Below, one piece after another: positions 8,705-18,999 of a stretch of DNA of 64,000 bases. Below the pieces are notes generated by a model. It searched no databases and had not been told where the DNA came from. It saw only the letters and a list, made by a program, of their open reading frames with translations. Source of the DNA: Vallitalea sp. (GTDB lineage Bacteria; Bacillota; Clostridia; Lachnospirales; Vallitaleaceae); NCBI GenBank assembly GCA_025210235.1, contig JAOASG010000007.1, positions 1-64,000 of the forward strand, read 5' to 3'. Every line of letters starts with the position of its first letter. Position 1 is the stretch's first letter. Made by a program: the position numbers and the translations under genes.

Positions 8705-10084
8705 TTATTCCTCAATTACGATTGGCATCATAATAACACCAAGCTGACAAATTTCTTTATCTGCTCTCCCATAAAACCCTGATATTTGCCATCCTTCTGG
8801 TGCATCGATAATCATTTCTTCCTCTGTTTTTGTACCACCAGATAATACTTTCCCTTTATTAGTTAATATTTCAATATAATATATTTGATTTTCATCCCAA
8901 CAATATTTTTTATCTTGACATAATTTTACTCTTACAATATATTCATCATCTTCTAATTCAAGTTCATAAAATTCTCCTCCATCTCCACCAGCAGAAGTAA
9001 CTTGTTGATTATAGTACATACCAACTGCATCAACTCTTTTCCCAGCTCTTATGGTAACTTTACATGGTTTTTTTTGCGATTTTTCTATAAAATTAAATGG
9101 TTTTCCAGAAGAACCCCCAAAAATACTACTCAATTTAATGTCCTTTGAAACATCATAATCTAATGTAATACTTGTTGCAAAGTGGTCAGATAATCTATCT
9201 CCATTCTTATCAATAAATAATTCATCTTCAATCTTATAATCAATAAAATTAAATGAAACAATGTCACTGCTTCTATACATTATTTTATCAATAGTTTCAT
9301 AATTAGGTCCACTTAAATCTTCGTTTATATCATCCATTATATTATCATAAGGTCTAAACTCAGGAATATCTCCATTACGTACATATTCTATCCAAGGATC
9401 AACTAACGCACACTTAGTAGTAAGACTTTCATATATATTATCGCATTCTCTTGTGTAATACCCGTTAGTATCTCCAAGTACTATAACTGCATTTCCCATA
9501 GAATAATTATTTATATATTCAGCTAACTGAACAAAGTTATTATGCCTTGCTTCAATTGATCCTTCATCATCTCCTGCATCAGCATGAAGATTATATAAGT
9601 CAACAATTACTCCTGGCTCTAATTCTAATCTTTGATACGAGAAGCCTTTTGGTGTTAATTCATCAGCACCATGATAAAAAGGTGGCGGACATAAAAGATT
9701 ACCATGTGTCATATTCCAAGTAATATTTTCTGAATTTTTAATTGGATATCTAGATAATACATTTAATCCGCTACCAAATGGAACGTTTCCTGGATGTTCT
9801 GTTACATAAGGAAATTGAGATGTAGATAATAAATCATCATGATATGCAAAATCTTCTTGAACAGCTACAATGTCAAAATTATTAATAAGTTCCCCAATTT
9901 TTTTAGTATTTTTTTCAGGATCAGCACTTGAAAAGCAAGCTGGCAATCCTGCAATATTATAAGTCAATATAGATATCCTGTTAGTATCTACTGTTTCAGC
10001 CATTATTGTTATACTTACTTTTGGTAATAATAATGTCCCAATTAAGAATAGTAATAAAAGTTTTCTAAGATTACTTTTAAACAT
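8705..10084 (-). CDS. Secreted endonuclease/exonuclease/phosphatase-fold hydrolase with jacalin-like lectin tail
   Basis: 459 residues from the ATG at 10084-10082, chosen because GGGAGG lies 8 nt before it (the frame opens at 10117). Residues 1-27 form a Sec signal peptide. Residues about 34-310 carry the EEP superfamily motifs in order: LTYNIAGLP, VAVQED, LYNLHADAG, VLGDTNGY, DKIMYRS and RLSDHFA, i.e. metal, catalytic and final His-Asp residues. This superfamily includes DNase I-like nucleases, sphingomyelinases and inositol phosphatases. The C-terminal 130 residues (GGSSGKPF, then GMYYNQQ, GGDGGEFYELEL, VLSGGTKT, GWQISGFYGR) look like a jacalin/beta-prism carbohydrate-binding domain. It appears monocistronic. 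Sphingomyelinase-like or nuclease activity are both possible. Confidence 0.82.
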   Translation of the reverse strand: MFKSNLRKLLLLFLIGTLLLPKVSITIMAETVDTNRISILTYNIAGLPACFSSADPEKNTKKIGELINNFDIVAVQEDFAYHDDLLSTSQFPYVTEHPGNVPFGSGLNVLSRYPIKNSENITWNMTHGNLLCPPPFYHGADELTPKGFSYQRLELEPGVIVDLYNLHADAGDDEGSIEARHNNFVQLAEYINNYSMGNAVIVLGDTNGYYTRECDNIYESLTTKCALVDPWIEYVRNGDIPEFRPYDNIMDDINEDLSGPNYETIDKIMYRSSDIVSFNFIDYKIEDELFIDKNGDRLSDHFATSITLDYDVSKDIKLSSIFGGSSGKPFNFIEKSQKKPCKVTIRAGKRVDAVGMYYNQQVTSAGGDGGEFYELELEDDEYIVRVKLCQDKKYCWDENQIYYIEILTNKGKVLSGGTKTEEEMIIDAPEGWQISGFYGRADKEICQLGVIMMPIVIEE

Positions 10085-10284
10085 ATAACCATCCTCCCAT
10101 TCTTTTCCTATTACCAATCAATAAAAATATTTAATCTTAAATGGTGATATCTCATTACTTAATTAATAGAACTTTCCTGTAATATAAATAGAATCATTGA
10201 TTAGGATAATATTTAAGATAAATTATATTATTATTGTAATTCTATATTTATTCCATTTTTCTTCAATTTTTTAACATATTTTTC

Positions 10285-11343
10285 TTAAAACATTTTCCCA
10301 TCATTTACAGACTTAAATCCATAATAATACAAGATTTCTGTTTCATTATTTATATAATTCTTCACAAAATCCATAGGCATCATCCTTAAGTCAAGCATTG
10401 TTACTTTTTTATAATGCTGAGCCAAGTAAGGCGCAATACTTAATCCATAGCTATCTTTAATAATTACTAATTCACGATTATTATCAAAGACTTCATTTTC
10501 AATAATTGTTACGGGTTTATTTCCGTTTAGATTAAATGAATATTGATCATAAGTATTCAGATGCTCACTAAAATAACAACTATTATGAGTCTTATACTCT
10601 CCATCATTATCTAGATACGTTACTTTTAGTTGGTTAATTATTTCATTACTTGGCTTTAGTATCTTATCTTTAATATCTGTATACATGGATTTTATAGCAT
10701 AATAACCTAAAAAATTATCTGATACACTTATAAACTGAGTATTATAGTCTTCTATTAGATTCATTTCTTTTTTTAACTGTAAATATATTTTATAACTTCC
10801 TTCATTTGTTATATGAATATCAGTTTTATAGAAATCAGATGCATCTAGTATTTTAGAATAATCTATAAACTTAAATTTCAATTTATTAAAAGCTTCATTA
10901 TCTAAATGAATAAATTCATCATTAAGATAAAAACTTTTATCAGGAAGAATAACTGTGTACTGCTTATTTTTATGAAAGTTAATCATTAATTTCATAATGT
11001 TATTATTAAAATCATTTATATTAAATTCGTTCAGCTTTATATTTTCATATAATGACTTATTATTTTTTACAATATTTCTATTTTCTATTTTACAAAATAT
11101 ATTATAATTTATATATGATACAATCCCACTTAATTTTTCACTAAAAATCTCTTGATCCTTAACGTATATATCTAACTCATTAGAAAATTGTCCATTAAGG
11201 TAATTAGCAAAAGAAATCTGCGGAAATTTTTGAAGTTTCCTTTTTTGAAATTCCGAAATTTCTTTATCTGGAGCTATAATATTAAGAATCATTAATGCAA
11301 AAATAATCACTAAAAAACTAATTCCTGTTATATATCTTTTCAT
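10285..11343 (-). CDS. DHHW-family protein, partner of the MBOAT acyltransferase
   Basis: 352 residues with an N-terminal membrane anchor (ISFLVIIFALMILNIIA) and an extracellular SGNH/AlgJ-like domain. FYKTDIHITNEGSYKIYLQL is the position of the family DHHW-type motif, here written DIHIT, and LVIIKDSYGLSIAPYLAQHY is the Asp-Ser-Tyr/Asn-containing block near the C terminus. Such proteins act with MBOAT acyltransferases to put acetyl groups on extracellular polysaccharides. It is the last gene of a three-gene operon, 9 bp after the MBOAT gene. The polysaccharide is not identified by the context. Confidence 0.75.
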   Translation of the reverse strand: MKRYITGISFLVIIFALMILNIIAPDKEISEFQKRKLQKFPQISFANYLNGQFSNELDIYVKDQEIFSEKLSGIVSYINYNIFCKIENRNIVKNNKSLYENIKLNEFNINDFNNNIMKLMINFHKNKQYTVILPDKSFYLNDEFIHLDNEAFNKLKFKFIDYSKILDASDFYKTDIHITNEGSYKIYLQLKKEMNLIEDYNTQFISVSDNFLGYYAIKSMYTDIKDKILKPSNEIINQLKVTYLDNDGEYKTHNSCYFSEHLNTYDQYSFNLNGNKPVTIIENEVFDNNRELVIIKDSYGLSIAPYLAQHYKKVTMLDLRMMPMDFVKNYINNETEILYYYGFKSVNDGKMF

Positions 11344-11352
11344 AATACACTC

Positions 11353-12723
11353 CTAAAATCTAAAATAAATAAATGGGCTATAGTTAGAGTCACTTATTAC
11401 ACAAATACAAAATAAAAATAATACAATGTATATACCATTTTTTAATATGTTAGGTACTTTACCAAAAAATTTTCTAATAACTGGTGTTGCGCATATAATA
11501 GATATAATTAGAAGCATCATATAATTCTTTAGAGTAAATACCATTTCTCTAGATACAAAACTTATATCATTTAAGCCAAACATGCTATAATAAGTATCAT
11601 TTATTGTACTTATATCGGTATTAGCAAAGATTACCCAAGAAAATATCATAGTTAAACCTACATATACATGCTTTATTATTCTTGGCACATATACAAATAT
11701 CTTCTTAAAAATAGTTTTCTCCAATATAATTAAAATCCCAAAATATAATCCCCATAAAACAAAGTTCATATTTGCTCCATGCCATAAACCCGTAATTAAC
11801 CAAACACATAGTAAATTTCTTATCATTTTCATCTTTCCGACTTTACTTCCACCTAAAGGTATATATACATATTCCCTAAACCATGTTCCTAATGATATAT
11901 GCCATCTGCGAAAAACTTCTGAAATTGATTTTGAAATATAAGGATAATTAAAGTTTTCTAGAAATTGAAATCCTATCATTTTGCCTAATCCAATTGCCAT
12001 ATCACTATATCCTGAAAAATCAAAATAGATATGTAACCCATAGGCTATATACGCAAAATAATATCCTAATTGTGATGGATTAGCTTTAATTAAATCTATA
12101 TACATTAAGTTCATTGAATCTGCGAGTATAACTTTTTTTGCTAAACCAATAATAAATCTCTTAACACCTATATCTAAATTTTCTAAAGAAACTATTCTAC
12201 TTTTTAATTGTTTTTCTACATCAATATATCTTATTATCGGTCCAGCTATTAATTGAGGAAACATTGATACATACATTAAAAAGTTAAAATAAGACTTATT
12301 AGCTTTTACATTTTTTCTATATACATCGATTGTATAAGACATTGTCTGAAAAGTATAAAAACTTATACCTATTGGTAATGGTAAATCCAAAGAGGTTAAA
12401 TTAGTCTTTAAGATGCAATTAATAATACCTATTAGAAAATCGCTATACTTGAAAAACCCTAATAAAAATATATTTAATAATATACTAATACAAAGTAATA
12501 ATTTTCTTTTAAAAATTTCATCTGTTATTTGAAGTTTTTTAGATATAACATAATCTATAGAACTACTAAAAAAAAGCAAAAAGACATAAACTGGCTCACC
12601 AAAAGAGTAAAAAATCATACTAAAGACTAGTAAAGTAATGTTTCTATATTTTGCAAAAGCAAAATATAGAAACAAAAAAACAGGTAGAAAATAAAGTAAA
12701 AACATTAGACTAGAAAATACCAT
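11353..12723 (-). CDS. MBOAT-family membrane O-acyltransferase (AlgI/DltB-like)
   Basis: 456 residues, about ten to eleven membrane segments. It has the family blocks LPIGISFYTFQTMSYTIDVY, FDFSGYSDMAIGLG, EVFRRWHISLGTWFREYVYI with YIPLGGSK, and LITGLWHGANMNFVLWGLYF, which contains the conserved histidine. These proteins carry acyl groups across the membrane for transfer to wall polymers or exopolysaccharide. AGGAGAAGAAA precedes the ATG. The gene lies between a lipoprotein and a DHHW protein (9-bp gaps on both sides), the usual Firmicutes arrangement for surface-polysaccharide O-acetylation rather than a dlt operon, since no dltA, C or D neighbours are present. Confidence 0.9.
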   Translation of the reverse strand: MVFSSLMFLLYFLPVFLFLYFAFAKYRNITLLVFSMIFYSFGEPVYVFLLFFSSSIDYVISKKLQITDEIFKRKLLLCISILLNIFLLGFFKYSDFLIGIINCILKTNLTSLDLPLPIGISFYTFQTMSYTIDVYRKNVKANKSYFNFLMYVSMFPQLIAGPIIRYIDVEKQLKSRIVSLENLDIGVKRFIIGLAKKVILADSMNLMYIDLIKANPSQLGYYFAYIAYGLHIYFDFSGYSDMAIGLGKMIGFQFLENFNYPYISKSISEVFRRWHISLGTWFREYVYIPLGGSKVGKMKMIRNLLCVWLITGLWHGANMNFVLWGLYFGILIILEKTIFKKIFVYVPRIIKHVYVGLTMIFSWVIFANTDISTINDTYYSMFGLNDISFVSREMVFTLKNYMMLLIISIICATPVIRKFFGKVPNILKNGIYIVLFLFCICVISDSNYSPFIYFRF

Positions 12724-12732
12724 TTTCTTCTC

Positions 12733-13698
12733 CTACTTAACCTTTTTAGCTGTTAATATTACATAATTTCCGTCTATGTCAACTTTAACATCATGTTCTT
12801 CTGAAATATAAAATATATATTTATTATTTTCAGCTTCTAGTGCGTTTTCAAGTGCTTCTTTAACTAAATTAATTTTTTCATGATTTTTTACTTTAACAAT
12901 ATAAGATGAAAAAGCAAGTGGCTTATCTACTTGTGTATAGTCAACTTGACTTCTAACAAAATATGCCTCTTCTATGTCATCTTTAGTAAAGTCATATTTT
13001 GCTTTGTCTGGATAACTAGGATTTATTGTTTCAACTGCCATAGGATCCATATTTATTTCAGAAATCTCATAATCTTCTTTATACTCATTATAAATAGTCA
13101 TTGCCTTATCTAAAGTTATATCATCATTATAATTTGGTTCTACAGTTAAGTCTAAATCTTTAAATGCTTTTTCAAATTCATCACCTTTATCACCTTCATT
13201 AGATTCGACTGCAATATAGCATAAGAAATTACCATTTTCTACTACATGAACACTTTCTTCTGCTGGTATAACACATACTTCAGAATACATAATTCCTTTT
13301 AAACCTTCTTTATATTTTTCAAAATTTGAATTATCTTCAAATTGTAAAACTGTAATATTTTGTGTAGAAGGCATCATCATTGGTCTTGTAGATGCACCTG
13401 AAATATATCCTTCAACTTTAATATCTTCGTTATTCTCATTGGTCATATTTTTATAATTCAATACTTGTTCCCCGTAATTCTCATTTAATGTCTTTATTGT
13501 TTCATAAGGTTTAGCTCCTACTTTATCAAACATCATCATAAGAACATCTATGCTTGAATACTCATACTTCTTATCATTTTCATCTGTAGAAGTGTTATTC
13601 TCACCATCAATTATTTTATTACTAGTGTTTCCACAACCTACAAATGATACACATAATAATAATCCTAATAACATTGCCATAATTCTTTTCTTTTTCAT
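12733..13698 (-). CDS. Lipoprotein of the MBOAT/DHHW operon, DUF4358-like C terminus
   Basis: 321 residues with a lipoprotein signal peptide (LLCVSFVGCGN, lipidated Cys at 22). The C-terminal part (DIEEAYFVRSQVDYTQVDKP, then AFSSYIVKVKNHEKINLVKE) resembles DUF4358 proteins, which commonly sit beside MBOAT and DHHW genes; the middle repeats a similar pattern (residues about 110-180), so the protein may hold two such domains. Function unknown; probably an accessory factor of polysaccharide acylation. First gene of its operon, with AAGGAG before the ATG and an ECF-like promoter about 100 bp upstream. Confidence 0.6.
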   Translation of the reverse strand: MKKKRIMAMLLGLLLCVSFVGCGNTSNKIIDGENNTSTDENDKKYEYSSIDVLMMMFDKVGAKPYETIKTLNENYGEQVLNYKNMTNENNEDIKVEGYISGASTRPMMMPSTQNITVLQFEDNSNFEKYKEGLKGIMYSEVCVIPAEESVHVVENGNFLCYIAVESNEGDKGDEFEKAFKDLDLTVEPNYNDDITLDKAMTIYNEYKEDYEISEINMDPMAVETINPSYPDKAKYDFTKDDIEEAYFVRSQVDYTQVDKPLAFSSYIVKVKNHEKINLVKEALENALEAENNKYIFYISEEHDVKVDIDGNYVILTAKKVK

Positions 13699-13713
13699 AA
13701 TAAAATTCTCCTT

Positions 13714-13729
13714 TTAGTTTTGCAATTAC
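13714..13729 (+). repeat. Copy of the GTAGTT-N4-AATTAC motif
   Basis: TTAGTTTTGCAATTAC, in the leader of the lipoprotein-MBOAT-DHHW operon between its ECF-like promoter and the start codon. One mismatch to the consensus; see findings. Confidence 0.35.
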
Positions 13730-13800
13730 TTATTAATTACTTATCTTTACTATTATTTATTAGTCTTTAACTAAAATGTAAGTTAATGACTAATTTATTA

Positions 13801-13826
13801 GACGCAACCAATTTAAATTTGTTCCC
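13801..13826 (-). promoter_or_regulatory. ECF-sigma type promoter of the MBOAT/DHHW operon
   Basis: Minus strand GGGAAC (13826-13821), 16-bp spacer ending GGTTG, then CGTC (13804-13801) followed by TAATAAA. GGAAC-N16-CGTC is the classical ECF-sigma promoter form. No equally good sigma-A promoter was seen in the 250-bp leader. Confidence 0.6.
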
Positions 13827-13853
13827 AAAAATATAATTTATCTGTTTATATAC

Positions 13854-13903
13854 AAAAAAAGCTTGCCTTTACAAGTAGCCTTTTGCTAGGTTGGCAAGCT
13901 TTT
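13854..13903 (-). terminator. Terminator of the second MCP
   Basis: Stem AAAAGCTTGCC (13857-13867) / GGCAAGCTTTT (13893-13903) enclosing a small inner TAGC/GCTA hairpin, with a T7 run on the minus strand. Ends the MCP operon 50 bp after its stop codon. Confidence 0.85.
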
Positions 13904-13951
13904 CAATATTTAAATTCTTATTTATCAACCACTTTAAGTCTATTTAAACCT

Positions 13952-16060
13952 CTATACTTTAAATTTACTTACTATTTTCTTAAGTTTTTCTGAACTTTCT
14001 TTTGTATTAGAAAACATACTTGTTACAGTATTTGCCTTTTCCACTACACTATTTGCTCTTTCTGCAATATTTTGAGTTCCACTTGCTGCATCATTGTTTG
14101 CATGGGTCATTTCTTCTATAGAATTTAGCATTTTATCTATAGCTAAATTAATATTTAATGATGTTTCACTAAGCTCACTTATAAACGAACTTATATATTC
14201 TGAATCATTATAATATTGATCACCTATATTAACTAATTTATCATAATCGTCTATTACTTGAATTTGAATAAATTCTAATACTTGTTGTGCACTTTGTGCC
14301 AGTTCTTCAACTGAAGAAACAACTTTATTAGAAATCTCTTGAATTTGCTCCACTGTATTTTTAGAATTTTCTGCAAGAACTCTTATTTCATCAGCAACTA
14401 CCGCAAATCCTTTTCCTGCCTCTCCAGCTCTTGCTGCTTCTATTGCAGCATTTAAAGCTAATAAATTAGTTTGAGATGTAATCTCCAAAATTGAATTAGT
14501 TAATATATTAATCTCTTCAATTGATTTTGATTCTTTAATAGCATTTTTTAGTTTTTTCCCAACTACTACACGAGTATCATTTGCAATCTTCCTAGACTCT
14601 GAAGAAACTGCTTTTAATTTTTCCGCTCTACTTCTTATTTCTAAAGCGTTACTTGCCCCTTCCTCAGCACTTCTATTAATTGATTCAATAACTTCACCTA
14701 TTCTAAGTGACGTAGTATTTAATTCTTCCATAGAAGCTGCTGTTTCTTCCATACCTGCTGACAATTCTTCTGTTGTTGCTGAAACATCTTCAATATCCCC
14801 TTTAAGATCTGTCATACTATTTTTTACATTGTTATTAGATATATCAAGATTATCTGATTCTTCTATTACAGTATTGATAGTTTCTCTCATAGACTTTTGC
14901 ATCTTATCAATTGCTATAGCTAGTTGTCCTATTTCATCTTTTGATTTTACATATTTATTCGGAATATTTCCAGTGAAATTAGAATCTGACATGTTAGTTA
15001 ATAACTTAGCTATAAATACTATTGGTTTTATAGATTTAGTAATTAGAAAAATTATTACAATAATTATTACTACCAATACAATCAAACTAATTACTATCAT
15101 AATACCAAAAATACTATTATAATCTTCTAAAATACTCGTTAATGGAATAACACTAACGTATGTCCAGTATTGCTCTGTTCCTTCAACATTTATTGGGCTA
15201 AAAACTCTAAGTACTTTTTTCCCAATTGTTGAAGACATTCCATACTTTGAAAACTCTTCTCCCTTTGATGTTTTTTCTATATACTGTTTCCATTCATCAT
15301 TTTCAGTTGAATCGGTCATTATTTTATTAGTATCTAAACTATGTGAAATATATATTCCTTTTGCAGATAATAACTCAATAAATCCTCCCATAGGTCTACT
15401 TTGTTCACTTTGTCTTTGTAAATAATCTAAATCAATATCAGCAGTTACTACTCCTAGAAATCTATTATTATCCCCTATTATAGGATAAGATACTGTAACC
15501 ATTGTTATATCTTTACCATTAACTTCATAAATATATGGCTCAGTTAGTATTATCTTTTTTTCCTTTTTAGGATACCAATACCATTCAGATTCCTCTTTAT
15601 CATAATCAACTAAAGGCTCCACAAGAAATCCATCTTTTGTTCTAGATACATATGGAATAAACCGTCCTGTATCATCTGATGGAAATTTCCCTTTATTTTC
15701 ATCATCTTTGCCATCAAATGCATTTGGTTCATATGCAATTGCTGTAGCAACAGCATTTGGTTGGTTTTTTAATATATTCTTTTGCATTTCAATTATTTCT
15801 TTTCTAGTAATATTATTATTTTTTTTTAAAATCTCAATTTCTGATGAAAATTGTTTTAGTGTAGATGATAATATTGTAAAATCATTTTTAACTTTTTCAG
15901 CATAATACTTTGAATTTAACATTGCATAATGTTTCGCAGTTTCTTTACTATTTTTACGAATTTGAGTTAGAGTAACAGCAATTAGAATAATAAATCCAAT
16001 TACAATAACTGCTCCAACATAATAACTAATCTTTTTACTTAATCTATTTTTTGTCTTCAT
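13952..16060 (-). CDS. Methyl-accepting chemotaxis protein with double-Cache sensor (downstream copy)
   Basis: 702 residues. First membrane segment at about 12-33, a large extracellular dCache_1-type sensor to about 318, second membrane segment ([20 protein letters not shown]), HAMP, then the signalling domain with tip [20 protein letters not shown]. In the sensor, [19 protein letters not shown] and DTGRFIPYV match the same positions in the next MCP upstream ([24 protein letters not shown]), so the two sensors are paralogues of the dCache group that often bind amino acids or related small ligands. Spacing of 61 bp from the upstream MCP suggests cotranscription, though that gap also holds a copy of the dispersed palindrome. 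AAGGA lies before the ATG. Confidence 0.9.
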   Translation of the reverse strand: MKTKNRLSKKISYYVGAVIVIGFIILIAVTLTQIRKNSKETAKHYAMLNSKYYAEKVKNDFTILSSTLKQFSSEIEILKKNNNITRKEIIEMQKNILKNQPNAVATAIAYEPNAFDGKDDENKGKFPSDDTGRFIPYVSRTKDGFLVEPLVDYDKEESEWYWYPKKEKKIILTEPYIYEVNGKDITMVTVSYPIIGDNNRFLGVVTADIDLDYLQRQSEQSRPMGGFIELLSAKGIYISHSLDTNKIMTDSTENDEWKQYIEKTSKGEEFSKYGMSSTIGKKVLRVFSPINVEGTEQYWTYVSVIPLTSILEDYNSIFGIMIVISLIVLVVIIIVIIFLITKSIKPIVFIAKLLTNMSDSNFTGNIPNKYVKSKDEIGQLAIAIDKMQKSMRETINTVIEESDNLDISNNNVKNSMTDLKGDIEDVSATTEELSAGMEETAASMEELNTTSLRIGEVIESINRSAEEGASNALEIRSRAEKLKAVSSESRKIANDTRVVVGKKLKNAIKESKSIEEINILTNSILEITSQTNLLALNAAIEAARAGEAGKGFAVVADEIRVLAENSKNTVEQIQEISNKVVSSVEELAQSAQQVLEFIQIQVIDDYDKLVNIGDQYYNDSEYISSFISELSETSLNINLAIDKMLNSIEEMTHANNDAASGTQNIAERANSVVEKANTVTSMFSNTKESSEKLKKIVSKFKV

Positions 16061-16094
16061 AAAATATTGTTCCTTTCTTAAGCCAATATTATAA

Positions 16095-16110
16095 GTAATT
16101 GCAGAACTAC
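16095..16110 (-). repeat. Copy of the GTAGTT-N4-AATTAC motif between two MCP genes
   Basis: Read on the minus strand: GTAGTTCTGCAATTAC followed by TTATAAT. It occupies the 61-bp gap between the two MCP genes; see findings. Confidence 0.4.
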
Positions 16111-16121
16111 ATTCTGACGAC

Positions 16122-18221
16122 TTATAAATTAAATTTAAAAATCGCTTGTTGTAAATCCGTAGCTAATTTAGAAAGATTCTCGCTAGAATTAGCCATTTCT
16201 TGAATTGAAGCAGATTGCTCCTCTGTTGTTGCAGATGCTTCTTCCGATCCAGCTGCATTTTCCTCTGCTATTGCAGAAAGTGATTGTATTACATCTAGAA
16301 TATTAGATTTTTTATTTTCCATTTCTTCTACAGAAGTACTCATTCTTTCAATTGCATTTTCTGATAAACTAATTGCTGCTGATATTTCTTTATATTTAGA
16401 TTCTGTTTCATTTACACTTTCAACTTGATTTTTAATTATATCTCCTACTTCTTTCATCTTTTCAACTGTATTTAAAGAATTAGTTAATAATTCATTTACT
16501 ACACCATCAATTTTTTTTGTAGAGCTAGCGGATTGTTCTGCTAATTGTCTTATTTCATCAGCTACAACTGCAAAACCCTTTCCTGCTTCTCCAGCTCTTG
16601 CCGCCTCGATTGCAGCATTCAATGCTAGTAAATTTGTTTGTTCTGCAATAGATGCAATAACCCCACTAGTATTTCCTATTTGCTCTGCACTCTTATTTGT
16701 TTCTTTAATAGCATTAAAAATATCATTAGTTGCTTGTCCACTTTTCTTAGTTTTATCTGTTAAATCTTTAATTACCTCTAAACCTTCATCTATTAAATTA
16801 TCTACATTATCAGATGCGCTATTAACATCATTCATATATGTTTGGTTTTGATTAATTAAATCTCCTAAATCATTAATTTTTTGAGCACCTGTCTCTGTTT
16901 CTTCAGCCTGATCCATAGCACCTTTTGCTAATTCATCAATAGTTTTTGCTACTTCGTCTGAACCAATTGCTACTTGACTAGCTGTAGCTGTTAACTCTTC
17001 TGAAGAAGCAGATACCTGACCTGCTACATCTTGTACATGTTTAATTAATTCTATAAAATTATTTTGTAGCTTTACTAATGCATTTGTCATTTTTCCCGTT
17101 TCATCTTTTCTATTAGCAAGTTTTATTTCCTTATGATTTTCATCAAAAGAGAGATCATATTTTGATAACCTGATAATTCTATTAGAAAGTAAAGTGAAAG
17201 TATTTACTACATATTTCCCATTGTAATATAGAATTACTGCTAATAGTAATATCCCAAAAACTGTAACAATAATAATAAGATGAATCATATGATTAGTTTT
17301 TTCCATCATTTCTTTTATTGGTACAATTGTTGTATAAGACCACTTTAAGTCACTTCCTTCAAATTGAATAGGTGTATAAAATTTATACACCTTTTCTCCC
17401 ATGCTAGTCGACCATGATGTATTCTTAAATTTTTCTCCTTTATTTATTTTTTCCAAATATTCAATACCATTTTCATCTTCAAATTCTCCACCAATTTTAT
17501 TTACTCTTTCTTCTTCTGGATGTGCTAATACTAATCCTTTATCGTTAACTAGCCTTCCAAATCCATTTTCAAATAATTTTACAGATGAATTAATTTGTGT
17601 TAGCTGTTCTAAAGATATATCCAAACCTGCTACTCCATAAAATTTGCCATCAATAATAATTGGTTCACAAAATTCAATCGTTGTAATTTTTTCACCTTCT
17701 AATTCATAAGTTAATGGATCAGTAATATAGCTACTTTTTGTTTGTTTTGGTATAGTATAATAAACTTTTTGATCTACATCTTTGCAATAAGATAATATGA
17801 GTTTATCTTTACTTCTTCCCCAAATTGGTAAAAAACGTCCAGTACTATCACTTCCTGGTTGATTTATGTAATTAGCATCTTCATTATCAAATGCATTTGG
17901 CTCCCATACAACCCATACATATTTATAATTAACATTATTATTTAATTTTTCTTTTAATAAATCATTTACAACATTTCTTTTTAACCCATTACTCTTTTTC
18001 ATATTTTTTAAGATATCTGCAATTGCTTTTGCATCATGCAAACCATCATCTAGAATTGCTTCCATGTCTTTTGCAATACTATCTGTTTGCATTTCTACAT
18101 TTTCAACGTTTTTCTGTTTTACGGTTGTATAGGTATTAATCGTTAAATAACCAATAATTAATCCTATTATAATAATCATAACTCCTAAATTCATAAATAT
18201 TAAACGTGTTTTTAACTTCAT
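16122..18221 (-). CDS. Methyl-accepting chemotaxis protein with double-Cache sensor (upstream copy)
   Basis: 699 residues, first membrane segment at about 7-29, dCache_1-like extracellular domain, second membrane segment near 310-332 ([19 protein letters not shown]), HAMP, then the signalling domain with [19 protein letters not shown] and [25 protein letters not shown] before the ATG. The sensor keeps WEPNAFD and GRFLPIWGR as in its downstream paralogue, but the signalling halves differ clearly (this one shares the [17 protein letters not shown] end region with the first MCP), so the pair was not produced by recent tandem duplication of a whole gene. Confidence 0.9.
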   Translation of the reverse strand: MKLKTRLIFMNLGVMIIIIGLIIGYLTINTYTTVKQKNVENVEMQTDSIAKDMEAILDDGLHDAKAIADILKNMKKSNGLKRNVVNDLLKEKLNNNVNYKYVWVVWEPNAFDNEDANYINQPGSDSTGRFLPIWGRSKDKLILSYCKDVDQKVYYTIPKQTKSSYITDPLTYELEGEKITTIEFCEPIIIDGKFYGVAGLDISLEQLTQINSSVKLFENGFGRLVNDKGLVLAHPEEERVNKIGGEFEDENGIEYLEKINKGEKFKNTSWSTSMGEKVYKFYTPIQFEGSDLKWSYTTIVPIKEMMEKTNHMIHLIIIVTVFGILLLAVILYYNGKYVVNTFTLLSNRIIRLSKYDLSFDENHKEIKLANRKDETGKMTNALVKLQNNFIELIKHVQDVAGQVSASSEELTATASQVAIGSDEVAKTIDELAKGAMDQAEETETGAQKINDLGDLINQNQTYMNDVNSASDNVDNLIDEGLEVIKDLTDKTKKSGQATNDIFNAIKETNKSAEQIGNTSGVIASIAEQTNLLALNAAIEAARAGEAGKGFAVVADEIRQLAEQSASSTKKIDGVVNELLTNSLNTVEKMKEVGDIIKNQVESVNETESKYKEISAAISLSENAIERMSTSVEEMENKKSNILDVIQSLSAIAEENAAGSEEASATTEEQSASIQEMANSSENLSKLATDLQQAIFKFNL

Positions 18222-18351
18222 TTAATTTCCTCCTTATATCAAGTTACATAAATGTACTTTCATGTGATAGTTATGTATATTTATTCATATTTAAAACAAT
18301 TTACACAAACTAATTATAGTAAAATATGCTATATTTAGAAATTTCTATGTA

Positions 18352-18380
18352 ATTATAACATAAAAGTAAATAACTATAAA
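18352..18380 (-). promoter_or_regulatory. Promoter of the MCP pair
   Basis: Minus strand TTTATA (18380-18375), 17-bp spacer, extended -10 TGTTATAAT (to 18352). A short GTAGTTTCTAATTAC relative of the dispersed motif lies just upstream at 18396-18410. Confidence 0.5.
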
Positions 18381-18445
18381 GAGAAATTACTACTTGTAGT
18401 TTCTAATTACTTAAACAGATTAGATTATTTAATATAATAATTTTT

Positions 18446-18486
18446 AAAAAAATAGAATAGGTTACATTATATAATGTACCTATTCT
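18446..18486 (-). terminator. Terminator of the copper operon
   Basis: 16-bp near-perfect stem AGAATAGGTTACATTAT / ATAATGTACCTATTCT (18454-18486) followed on the minus strand by seven Ts. Lies 30 bp after the rhodanese stop codon. Confidence 0.88.
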
Positions 18487-18517
18487 AAATCCTATAAGTT
18501 AAAAATACTTTTTAATT

Positions 18518-18964
18518 TTAATAAGGCCAATCTATAATTCCACCAAAGTCATACACATTTGTGTATCCAGCATCAATTAAAGCCTTTGCAGCAGTGGCGC
18601 TTCTGTTCCCACTTCTGCAATAAACCAATATAATTTGATTTTTATCAGGCAAACTTTCTAAGTTATCGTCAAGAATAGAATCTAAAGGTAATAGTGTAGC
18701 ACCCTCAATATAACCTTGATCATATTCTGCCTGTGTCCTAACATCAAGAATTATATTGCCCTCTATCATCATTTCCTTTGCTTCTTCAGGAGTAATTTTC
18801 TTATACTCCACCTTTTCTACATCATTTGAATCTCCTTCAATATCTGTAGTAGAATCCAAAACTAATTTTCCATCCTCAGTTTCTATAGGCTCTAATGATT
18901 GCTCATTTACAGTACACCCACTTAACAATGATAAAAGCAATACTAATAAAATATATTTCAACAT
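18518..18964 (-). CDS. Secreted rhodanese-domain lipoprotein of the copper operon
   Basis: 148 residues with a lipoprotein signal peptide (LVLLLSLLSGCTVN, Cys at 17), a short acidic linker, and a single rhodanese domain from about residue 52. The active-site loop is VYCRSGNRSATAAKAL with the catalytic cysteine in CRSGNR; the upstream LDVRTQAEYDQGYIEGA block is also intact. Rhodaneses carry persulfide sulfur on that cysteine. The protein is expected outside the membrane, and as the last gene of the copper operon (35 bp after copZ) it may bind or detoxify copper via its thiol or handle sulfur damaged by copper; that role is inferred from position only. Confidence 0.82.
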   Translation of the reverse strand: MLKYILLVLLLSLLSGCTVNEQSLEPIETEDGKLVLDSTTDIEGDSNDVEKVEYKKITPEEAKEMMIEGNIILDVRTQAEYDQGYIEGATLLPLDSILDDNLESLPDKNQIILVYCRSGNRSATAAKALIDAGYTNVYDFGGIIDWPY

Positions 18965-18999
18965 ATAATCATACTCCTTTTAAGTCAAGTTACTTAAGT

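Noticed and set aside
13854..13903. Possible cyclic-di-GMP riboswitch or aptamer before the lipoprotein operon
   Set aside because: The element is short, lacks the conserved riboswitch core, lies on the 3' side of the MCP gene and has a T-run: an ordinary terminator with a small inner stem.
16122..18221. The two adjacent MCP genes as a recent tandem duplication
   Set aside because: Sensors share motifs, but the signalling halves are clearly different and the C-terminal end resembles the distant first MCP more than the neighbour.
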